Source: Struthio camelus (taxonomy: Eukaryota; Chordata; Aves; Struthioniformes; Struthionidae). From it: a DNA stretch of 64,000 nucleotides. The notes beneath the pieces are model-generated. The model ran no database searches. It saw nothing but the letters and a program-made list of their open reading frames with translations, and had not been told where the DNA came from. This document shows, in pieces, positions 41,801 through 53,800 of the stretch. The first letter of the stretch is position 1. Every line of letters begins with the position of its first letter. The translations under genes were made by a program, and so were the position numbers. The stretch spans positions 1,301,501 to 1,365,500 of the forward strand of contig NC_090953.1 of the NCBI RefSeq assembly GCF_040807025.1, written 5' to 3'.

Positions 41801-44800
41801 CATTTGAAATTGATATAATCTCTGTAGCACATTGAAATTTAACCAGAAATGCCTGAAGGACACCTCTGCTTTCACTCCATAATGGATGAGCTTGACATCT
41901 CAAAGGAAGCCTGCTCTCTGTCAGTGCATTCACCAACTAGGAGAAATCCAGGGATGCTACCTTGAGGTCCTCCGCCCAATCCTACCTTCTTTTCTGGCCA
42001 TCGGCCAAAGCCCTTTTCTGAAATGCAAACAGGTACTAACCACAGCAGCAGAAGAGTAAACAAATTACACCAAATCATGCTAGCTTATCTGGTGGTTTTA
42101 TGGTGCTAACAAATATTCCATAGATTTTCAGTGAAGACCACCATGTCCACTTCACGTTTTACACAAGCAAAACTAACTGTGGTACTCAGGATGCGAAGTG
42201 CTAGTTTGTTACATAGACCACGCAGTTTCCAATGAACGTCTCCAGGGAACCTAGAGTTTAAGCAGCAGCATGAGCTATTACGGAATATGAATCCAATTGT
42301 CGTAATTAGCTTTTAAAGCCTGCCTATAGCCTTAGTCACCAAATGCTCCCATGTTTTGGGGCCAGAAATACAGCTCAGCTATAATCTGGTGCTGTGCTTG
42401 ACTCCTTCCCTTAACTATTCGCAGTGGCACATTCCTAGGAAAGCGAACCATTTATCTCCTGCTAACCAGACTACTGCTCCCTTCATCATGGGCTGGCTGG
42501 TATCAGCTCCCGGGCATTTGGCTGGCTGCAGGGCAGCATCTCAAGATTAAGATGAGAAACATGATGGTAGCTCCCCTGAAGCGCTCCTTCTGCGTGTGCC
42601 TCTGGCTGGCACTGCCAGTTTTGAGGACAAGGGAGTCTGAGCCAATGCTTTCACATCCCTGCGAGGCTTTTCACTTGTGAGGAGGTTTCTCTTATCAAGC
42701 AGAGGGCTGTGGGTGGCCTCATGCACAGGTTTCAGGGTGCCTGCAGCTTCAGCTGCATTTCCCTGCGTATGCTGCCTGCACACCTGGCTGGGAAAGCAGC
42801 CATCATGATGCCGTGCAGGGCACAGAGCATACACGCAGGGCCCCTGCTCTCCCCCACCAAGAGCAGCACAGCAAGCACAGTGGGAGCCCTGGGTGAGGGC
42901 AGCATCTGTCATTTCCCTTCTCTGAAACTTCAGGTCTGGAAGGAATAGCACTGCCCTTGGGGTATCTCCCCAGGAGGCCACACTAAGCATCCCCTTTTGC
43001 GAGAAGGAGAAAAGAATGGTCCCCTAAACCCAGTGGGAAAGGTGGAATGGCTGCAGGCTAAGAGCTGCTCCCACTTACACAGCACAATGGGCCACTGGCT
43101 TACCCCCCATGGCACGTTCTCCCAGAGGAGAAAGAGCCCTGAGCAACGCAAAAAAGCAGAAGTGCGGGCATGAAGAGCCTGTTTGGTGAGAGACTTACTG
43201 AGGTCACACCATGGACAAGTCCTGGAAAGCCCGGTGGCCTTTACGTCTTACAGCTATGACTCCAGGGCCATTGGCGGGTTGTGCAGTTGAGAAAGCCAGG
43301 ACTCACCATGTTCATTACGGTCAGCACGTACTTTTCTATATTCTCACTCCCATGGTATTCTACCATCTTGGTGTCTGCTACCACCAGTGTTTCCACCCAC
43401 TTCTCTTTGCTGATGGAGCGTTGCTTTATTCTTCTCTTTCTCTGCTGTTTCTGTTCCCATCTTTCCCTCCGCTTCTCAGACCTCTCCAGGCTTTTTTGAG
43501 ATTCTGAAAGATCAAAGGGGAGGAAAAAGGCATTTTTTTTTGGTAAAATGTCTGCAAAATTGGTAAAATATCATCAGGGGGCTTTTTTTTTTTTCCTTTT
43601 TTGAAGTAAAGGAAAGAATCTTTTGGAGTTAATCAGGAGCCCCACACCTAGAACCATAACCTGCACTTATTTTGTTGTACTGTGTGTTCCAGAAGATCAC
43701 TGTGAGGTAAAAGCTCTGACCTCATTCTATTGCACAGCAGTATTAGCATGATAGGAAAAAAAAAAAAAAAAAAGCAACTAAGTATTTGGTGTAAGTTCTT
43801 TGATTGGAACAGGGTTTGAAACATTCCGTGAGGAACATGAAGACTCCATTAGACATAGGAATCTTAAGTGAAGAACACTTACAGTTTGTATTGATACATG
43901 AATTTACAGGCAACCATGCAGGGACACTTGAACATGCACCGCCGAGAAATAGCACCAGTGGCTCAACATTTATGATTATAATCACATACCTAGATTTTAC
44001 CAGGGAAAGACAGTTCCCCAGCACAATAAATTCCACGCCCCAAAACTAGAATGATATCTTGAGCCAAATGCCAAAGACCATGAAGTGTCTTGAGCAGGAC
44101 TGAAACATGCAGGACTGCACAGAGATTTCCTAGACCACATGGAGACTAAATTCCAGTTCCACTCTGGATCCCCTTATTGCTTGTCACCGGGAGTTGTATC
44201 CGAGGAGAAACAACAGGAACATTCATCAAGCTGAAAAGACACATGATGCTGGACGAGAGCGTGGACATTCCTAACACAAATGAGCAACTGGGAATTCTCA
44301 TGCAGAGACTTTTCCTATGACGCTGCTTCAAGATCAAGGTCAGGGTCAGTCCCAAGCTGAGTAAAGGCTTTACAAACCACATCACACACAGTGGGAATTG
44401 CTTTTATGACCGGTTTCTAAGGGTTCAGCATTACTTCGTTAACAATGGACTTTTACATTTTATGGACTATACTGTACTTTTAACTGTGAAAGAGTGTTTT
44501 ATCCACCAGCCTGAAAAATCCTAAGTATCTAGATAATTTGATGAATTGCTAATACCAGTGTGACAGTTTAATCAAAACAACTTCCTTGGAGCTTGTTTTC
44601 GTTGTGTCCGTTACTGCTAAGCTTTCATTCAGGATGTCAAGATACTTTGGAGAGTAAGGGGGCAGAAGGTTCCCTGGATACCTCAGAGGGTTTGTATGGC
44701 ATTTTTGCTTTGAGATCCCTCTTAAACACTTACTCAGCTGTACATATAGGCTCACACTATGCAGCATAGGGTATTGACAGAAATAAATACCAAGGTCAGT

Positions 44801-47800
44801 CTAATGCCATCTGGCTGTGTGGTGTTTTGCAAAGAAAAGCAACAACGTGTCAATACAAAATGAAAGACCTGAAATAATACAAATCCTACAGACTTCCTGG
44901 TTTCCTTTTCAGGGTGTATACATCACATCTACCGATCTGCATTCCAGTACAGATTCGCATGCATTACAAACTGGCTATATTATACCCAGCAAAATTCATC
45001 TATAATTAATAGACTTCAAAGTCTAGAAGGAACCATTATGATTATTATCATAGTCTAAAGAAGTTCAATTCATTTAGATTAACAGAAGAATGCCTAAAGA
45101 CGACCTGATAACAGAAGAAAGGGTTTCTGAAAGCAGAGAGCTCTAAGAGATAAGCAAAACAAGTTGCACCAGCTGGAAGGCATAGCTTCACAAATTCAGA
45201 CTAGAATTAAAGCACCTAGTGAGTTGCTAAGTACTGGAAGACTTCAGCAGGGATGTGGTGAATTACTTGAAATCTTTACAGCAGGATTTGGAAGTTTTTC
45301 CAAACAATCTGCTCTAGACAGATGAGAAGTAACCAGCATGCTCTCTCTGCCTTTAAACAATAAAAAACCCCATCATCCTCCATCCAGTCTTTACAATTTC
45401 ACTCCTTGAAACCTGCATTGTGATCATATCTATCCAGGAACAATTTTGGACTGCCGCCCATTGGACACAGATCTGCAGCTTCATCACTTTGCACTGAAAA
45501 CTGCAGGCACCCCTCACCCACATCTACCTGACTGCGCTCTGCAGGGATGACATCTGGTCCTGCAGCATCAGGACCAGATGTCTCCTGGGGCAGTAACTGC
45601 TGAGAAGATGTCTGGATAACGCACCAGCTTTCCAAATAAGCTATGAACTCATGGTTAAAATCTGTTCCAGATCGCTAGGTAGAATGTACCTTTGCTTCCT
45701 CTCTTGCCTCTGGGAGTTCTGCCTAAGGAGTGCACCTCCACATTACGTCTGGGAGGCAAGTTCGCAGCGAGCAGACATACAAATTTCATCCAGCTAGGCC
45801 GAGGAAAAACTGCTGCAACATCACAATGGCAACACAGACTTCAATGCAGCTGTACCAGCTCTCCTCAGACGTGGGTTCACACTCCACCAGTTAGGTTGCC
45901 CTAAGCACTGATTTGTTCTTCTTCACCAAGGACAGTGGCAACGTTTTTGTGACAAGCCTCAGGATTTTGTAACAGAAAAAGCTTTGAACTCCCTTCTCTG
46001 AGGCTGGTGTAGTCTCCCTCCGAAGCACCAGAAACCCAGCCTGCGCTCCTGCCTTTGTGTAATGCAGCATCTAATAAATTCAAAACCTTCCTGGGGATAG
46101 CTGCAATTCCTCCCAGGCCTACACTCAGAAAACAACACTGTCCATCTGAGCCACCACTGCTTGCATTTTCTGGGACAGTTATTTTCTGCCAGGTTCACCC
46201 TCTTCCCAGGAAGAAAGCAAGGGGACCACCGCCCTGCAGAGACCCAGAATAAATGTCCTGTGGGAAAGGTGAGCCCACTGAAAAAAATTGCTATTTTTCT
46301 TCTCTACCCGCAAAGCAGAAGGGAAAGATGTCTTTGCAGAAATGGTTGAAAATGCAGAAATTAGTTCCTAGATACTATTACATATAAGGTGCTTATGGAC
46401 ACAGAAAATGCTTAGTTTGCATTACATTAATACTACCGGTCAGATGGGTCAAGGGGAAAACTTGGATCCACTGGAGTAAATGGGAATTCTGGTGTTCAGT
46501 TCACGGGAGTCAAGATTTTACTCTGAAAGCCTCATCTCCTGGCAGGTCACGACTAATGTTTGCAAGGAAATGAAAACAAATACTCAGTCTCCCCATCAAA
46601 GAAGGCTTGCAACAGGGCCAGGAGGAAAACACAAGAGCGAGAGGCCTGAGGTCCAGCATGCAGTGAAGTGGAGTCATATATGCAAGAAACATAAGCAAAT
46701 GCAGAAAAACTAGCAGGAGAAAAAAAGCCTGGGCTCTGAAATAACTTCTGTGACTTGTGCAATCCAGTCATGAATGCTGCAAAATCGCTGGTTGGTGCTA
46801 AGCAAACAAATTTTCCTCACTAGCCATTTGAAACAGTGCTCAGCCTTCCCACAATAAAAATGCTTGCGGAAATACTTGTGGGCATACACTTCTGGAAATT
46901 GGTTGTCTCACAGTGAGGAGCTTCAGGCTGTTCAGATATACATCTACCAGAGGGATCCACAGTGCTGCTGATCACTGTCATGCCAGCACACCTTCCAAAT
47001 AAAATATCACTGCTTAGCAGGACTCCATAAAATTCATGGTTTCCCCACTCAAAGCTTATGGTTCAATTATGCCTTTTAGTGGTTTGAGGGTTTTCCTTCT
47101 ACCAGCCTACATGGCAAATGGGATCTTCAGCATAGTGACTTGCAAAACTCAAACTAAGTGCAGTGTCATTCATGGACAAAAGTTGCATACTGGAAGCTTA
47201 ACATGAGAGATGAATGCTGGGCTTTAAGACTAACATGTCTGCTGAGGGAACTTAGGGGACTTAGCACCTCATAGGATTGGTGCATCTTCATATAAGTATC
47301 TGAAGGGAGGGTGTCAAGAGGATGGGGCCAGACTCTTCTCAGCGGTGCCCAGCAACAGGACAAGAGGCAACAGGCACAAACTGAAACACAGGAAGTTCTG
47401 TCTGAACATGAGGAAAAACTTCTTGACCGTGAGGGTGACTGAGCATTGGAACAGGTTGCCCAGAGAGGTGGTGGAGTCTCCTTCCCTGGAGATATTCAAA
47501 AGCCATCTGGACACAAGCCTGGGTAACGTGCTCTAGGTGACCCTGCTCGGGCAGGGGGGTTGGACTAGACGTTCTCCAGAGGTCCCGTCCAACCTCAACC
47601 TTTCTGTGATTCCGTGATTTATCTTTTTACGGTATAATTCAAACTTACAGAACTAAAATGATGAATTCTGGGACCCAGCTGCTACAGGCTCATTACAAAA
47701 CGCAAGAAAAAGAAGAAAATACCTTGAACTCCACAAGTTTTCCATGCAGCTGGCTCCTTTCTGTCTTGCACTCCCCTGGTTTCCATCACCAGTCCCCCTC

Positions 47801-50800
47801 TGTCGGGCTCTGGAGCATGGCGTTTATATATCCTGTGGGGCTGAGCTGTGCCATCCTCGCGAAAATTTGCAGCTAGTGGTTCAATGAAATAATCTTCATT
47901 CACGAGCCGAAACACACCTTTCTAGCAGACAGAGAAAGAGTTGTAACCATGAAGCCATCTGTACCAAACAGACTCACAATGATAAAATCAGGAATGGGAT
48001 AGGTTGGCAAAACTTCCCAGAAAAAAAATGTTTTCACTGATGTTTTGAGCTCTGAACTCCCAGAGAAAGGAGAACAATCCAGCACGGACTAAAGTTTAAG
48101 AAAGCAAAAAGCTAGAGAGATCCCAATCACAAACTGCAGACGTGTGATGAACTGGAAGGATGTCTGACACCGAGGAGTTCAGGGACTGTGAGGAGGAGTT
48201 GAGATAGAGAAATGCCTTCTCCAGAGAAACAGAACCAGAACATATCACAAATACGCAATCACGCACGGTTTTTTCTCCTCTGTGCTAAAGTCACCTCTCT
48301 TTGACCTTAATGAAGAAGTTCTGGAGCGTCCAGGGAGTCATTCCAAAGTACTAGCTTTGACCACAGCGCAGTACCAGTCTTTTGAGTAACTGTTGTACAA
48401 ACGGAAGCATTTTCATAAGGATATCCTCCTAAGATGAAGTCAGTTGCTTCTTGCCTTTTGCACTATCTAAGCAACACCATTTTGAACCACAGAGTTACAG
48501 ACTTCCTATGGTCAAACCTCAGAAAACCTCTAGGGAAGAGGAAGAGGAATCTGTAGGAGCACTTGATTATGGCAGGAACTCAAATCAAGGAAAATGAGTA
48601 CTAGGACAAGGAGCATCGTCCCTCAATGCAACAAAGAGAGGATGTGTTATTGGCATCTTTCCTTTAGCAGGAAATGAAATCTTAAAACTTTCTTTGGTTA
48701 ATTATGAGCTCCCTGACCCCTGGCTCAGCTGCAACACTTTGTTATGGAGTCACCCAGGACTCCAGAGCCTCCAAACTGTATCTCAGATACAAACAGCTAT
48801 TTGAAAATGCTTGCATTCGCCTGATGGGAAGTTCTTTGAAAGGGCAGCTTCATCCCAAGGACAGAGAGTTTCTGAGCTGGAGTCTGCAGGTTTATTGCAA
48901 GCAGACAGTTACTCAGTTATGAGAGAATGCTGTCATTAGCAATGTTTCTAAAGTGCATTATGTGCCATAATACAACTCTGTTCTTTATATAGAGTCAGTT
49001 GATTCAGAGCAGCCTTACCCCTGTCTGGCTGCCTGGAGCAGGCTGAGGCATCCTATGCTTACTCAAGTTTGGCTTTGTCTATTATCTTTGAGAGGCCACA
49101 GTGCATCACAGGGAGATTCTGGGCTGTGTAGAGAATGCAGTAGCACTCAGTGGGATTTGCAGTCAGTGAGGAGGTGTATTTCGCGCTGTATAAAACACAC
49201 TTGATGAACCTTTTTGCATCTTTATGTCATAGTCCATTTTAGTAAACTGTACTAATGCCTGTAACTCCTGCCTTTCTTACCCTCACTCACAATAGTCTAT
49301 AACAAGAGTAATAACAAACTTCAGAGAAGATGAAATTACACTGAAAAACTAGTGCAAGAGAGAGCAGAATCCAGCTCTTAAGACTATATTTTATTTTAAA
49401 ATCATTGACAGGAAGAGTTCAAAGTCTTATAACTATGTTCTAAGAAACTCCAAGCCTGGTCATAAAAACAGAGATGTCAAAAGGCAGGCCAAGGGTGTGA
49501 AACAAGGTGTAATTACTCCATGTTGCACTGGTGATAAGTACTAGAGCAGGTGCTGTACAAAACGATGATAATAGAGGAACTGGGCTCTAGAAGCGCGCTA
49601 GTGTGATGAACTCCAACACCTGAAGTGGTCATAAGCAGGAATTTCGGGACAGACCATCTTTGCATTACGAGTTAACATTGCAAAATGCTTTCAATAAAGC
49701 AACATCGGGCTTGAAACACAAGGTATTACCATCATGTATAAATGTAATATATTTATGTACCCTACAGCTCTATGCTTTCACAAGACAGTAATGTGTTCTT
49801 TGTTTACACCCTGTAATACCTGGCATGATTCCAAGTGGTATGTGATTAATTCACTGTAATGAAGCAATACCTCAGGGATACATATCACTTTCCATAATAA
49901 TTATGCAAGACAGATAGTATGTTTTTGGTACAGTTTACACTAGGTTAGTATGTGTCCGATAAAAAGTCACTGCTACTTTAAGACTGAGGAGAGAAGCCTT
50001 AAAGCAACTTACAGCTGAGGTTCACTTCCCATTCACAGTTTATGGACTGCAGGCCAGTGGGTCACTGGACCATCTCACACCCCTCTTGGGATGCTAGGCT
50101 AATGCCTTTTGTAAGCAAACAATTTCTTCTGCTTCTTTACAAATAATACTAATCCCTAGCATTTACATTATATTGTTCCTTTTTAATATACCTTACGAAC
50201 ATTAACTACGTAATTCTCCAAACACTACCATAAAAAGGGCTGAGCCGGGAGACATACTATGTGAATGACAAATTATGTATTAAGTAATTTCTTTGTTTGT
50301 TCTACTGCTTGTGGTTACTTTATAAAGAGATATTTAATTCTGTTAATTAGTTCCTAGAATATACTTTAAAATGACCTGTGTGAACATACTTCAGCCTACT
50401 CACTACTCATAGTTTATTTTTGCCTGACTCACACTATAAGATTGGTTTTCTAAGTCACATGGTAGCATTTCAGCTCCTTAGCAGGATGAGGCCACGCAAA
50501 CATTTCCAGAACCATCATATATTATGAGGGGGTGTCCATGTGCAGATGCACATTCATTGGAACATTCATGACACTTTCTATTTCTGTGTACATTACAGCA
50601 ATCAATATTTCTCTCATGCAAACATTCACAAAAATGTGAATCAAAAGGTCATGGGTTCCTCCCAGATGCATTAGTCTATTTTTTATCTGAATGAATGGGC
50701 CTGGCTATTTTCTGCAGCATGCATCCCCCTGAAGATGTGAGTTATTACAGTCTCAGCTTGTTAGATGGGGAAACTGCCCAAAGCCGTGGAGGAAGTCAAT

Positions 50801-53800
50801 GCAAAAACAGTGTCAGAGCTTGGACCGTGGTTCCCAACTCTAGGCTAAGCTGCTTGTCTCTTCTCAAGCTCTGCTCCCATTCCTTGGCAGGCTTCCTCCA
50901 GTCCCCAAAGCCCTTGCTGGCAGAAATCTAAGCGGCAGAACTAAGGGCAAAAATGCAAATGAAAAAACCTGACCCAACTGGTCAATCAGCTATAAAGTAC
51001 AGGGAGCTGCTGAACACCCTCGAATGCTGTTACATGTGGTAGGAAAAGAGCAACCTCAACATCTTTCAGGATGTGCTCAGCATTTTGCATGATCTTCTCC
51101 ATGCTACACTGACAGAGCAAACTCTCCCTGACCCCTGCCTTGACCACTGGACACACTGAATGTCCCTCCTGTGCTTGTTCCATTTGTGCCAACTTCTTTT
51201 TGAATTTGAAATCCTAGATCAGACCTAGCACAGTGGAACTGCCAAGGGTGTGTGACCTTGGCCCCTATCCTCTTAGTCCCTCCACCTCATCATCAGTCAC
51301 AGGGGGTGAAGCTCTGATACTCTTCTTGTAGCTTCATTGTTTCTGGTCATAAAAAGGCAACAGCAATGCTCACCCACTGCGCATCTGCGCACAACAGTCT
51401 ATGCACTTGCTGAAATTCAGCAGCGCAGTTTGGCTTTTCCAGACAAAGAGCAATGATTTGTGTGGCCTATGCAGATCTCCGAATTAGCCTGGTAGAACAT
51501 GGTGTTTTTTAAATCAATGTACAGACACATACTGTGTTTCTTTAAATACAGGAAGCTTAAAATACAAACACAGCCCCACAAATGAATTGAAGCCACCTGC
51601 GGCAGGCCAGTAGATGCAATGATTTGATGAATCTCACACGTGTGCACACACAACCTCTGCCCTGGAGAGCCAGGGCTGGAAATTACCATCTCTCCAAATC
51701 CACAGATCCTGGGCACGAGAACTGCTGACGATCCTTCCCTCTGCAGCAGTACCAGGCCCTATACCCAGTGCACGTCCTGGCTCTGCGACTGGGGCGAGCC
51801 TCTGCAAAGCAGAACTTCCCATACGTCCCACTGCTTCCTGCAAACCAACCAAGTTCTCGTTATCCCATTGCATCTGCTTGGGAGCGGGGAGGTTCGCATA
51901 TCATGTGACTTACCAAGTTGTACGATGACGTTTTTGCAAATGTCTAAGTGATTTTAAACTCCAGGAGGACTTGGTACCTGTACTAGCTAGATGCAAGCAA
52001 ATGCAGATATGCATATTTATGCTAAAAGCAAAATTTTGCCTTGCTGAGTATCTGTAACAACAGTCTCACTTGGGAAGGTGCCTTTGCCTTTCAGCAAAAC
52101 TTACATTTTTAAATGTCAAGATCACATCGAAGATATGACTTTGCTCCTAAATCACTTGGGTATGCTTTAATCACTAACTTTTTGTTGGCTAATCTTAACA
52201 GATGCCAGTAGCTGAGAACCTATTCTAACAGGTAAAGGAAGCACTGGCTCAATGTATATTTTTCCTGTGTGACCACGATAAAATATACTTTTCCCTTTAT
52301 ACCCAAATCCAGTTTGTCACCATCACAGATTTGCACTTTTTACTGCTATCGATAATTTATATTGCAACATGGCAGTTTCACAAAATAGTGTTCACAAAAT
52401 ACAAAGAAGTTTCATTATACTTAAACTGCTTTATCATAAATATCTTCAGCCTTTGAACACCTTGTTTTCAGATGTGTCTCCCATAATCCTACAAGATGTA
52501 TTACAGGATGGAAGAGGTATGAGAATTGCTTTCTTCAGGAATTTGGACAGAAACACAAGTAAACACAGTGCCAAACAGAATTCCCAAACCACTGGGATCT
52601 ATGGGAAATTACTGTTAACTCATCCAAGGCAGCATCAAACCTACTAGATGAAATGCTGACTCTGCTGCTGCCAATGAAAGTTTTGCCATTGCTTTCAACA
52701 AAAAATAAAAAGATTTCACAGAACTTCTACTATTTTGTTATTACTTAAAAATCACAATACTTACCAGTCCATCACATGTGCTGAGTGCTGCCAGACCACC
52801 TTTCAACGTTCGGCTCTGAACCTCCCCAATCATATGGCAAGAGTTGTAACTGTGAGACCGGATCTTGGCGTTAGCGATTCCCCCGTACCGTCGCTCGCTA
52901 ACAAACCCAGGTGCAAGGAGATTGTTATTAAGGCTTAAGTTGAATTTCAGGGGCTGTCCTTTGTAATGCAGTTTATAAAAGGCAAGAAAATCGTTCCTGG
53001 AGGAAAGAGACCTTTTATGAATTGCTCGGTGAGACAAATCATAGGACAGGAACGATCCACTCTCGTCAACCTTGATCGGATAAACGATGTCATTGCTGGA
53101 ATACTGCAGGAGAACAGGCTCTGTGAAGAAAGGATTTCCACGATTAGTTTTAGAGTTAATAATCTTTATTTTCAAAGCCCTTCAGCTAGGTGCTGATCTC
53201 CCAAAGAAACTCAGTGGAGTTAGGTGCCTAAATAAGTAGCTATCACACCACTGCTGGAGCTGGTACCTTATGTCTACTGCCTCTACCAATTCCCAGGACC
53301 TGGAAACAGTAAGTGCAGAATTCATTTTGCCCCACTAAAATGGCCCAAGCCCAAGTCAGTTTGCCTGTTTTAGACACCTGCCTCAGGAACTGCAGGGCAG
53401 AAGTACCTCTTCCCTTCTGCTAGCTGGCACCCGCCTATGGACACACAGACTCCAGGGCGGAGGCTGTGCCACAGCAATTTAGAGCTGGAGTCAAAGGACA
53501 GCAGATGGGGAACTCGGACAAGCTGAATTACATCTGCACCCACAGTCAGGCCGACTACAACAGTGCCAGGGCACCCCAGCCGCACCCTGACTCTTAGGGT
53601 GTTGTTTCAAGGCAGTTTTGGTCAATCTAATCCAAGTGACCATGCTCTCCCATCTCCCTCTCCGGCAATACATTCCCACTTCTTCCCACCAGCTAGCACT
53701 GTGCTCAGAGACTTTGGTGAGCTGCCTCTGGTAGCTGATCTCACCCGAAAGTGGTTGTGGTTTTTGTAGCTAGCTGTGGGGTCACTTCCCAGTCAGATTA

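Larger units (their letters stand above)
43504..47722 (-). other. ADAMTS7: ADAMTS7 intron 3
   Basis: A 4.2 kb intron holding most of the transposon DNA in the window: two old CR1 fragments in opposite orientation near 45,009-45,335 and a better preserved CR1 3' end at 47,284-47,619. A run of 18 A lies at 43,756-43,773. Confidence 0.8.
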
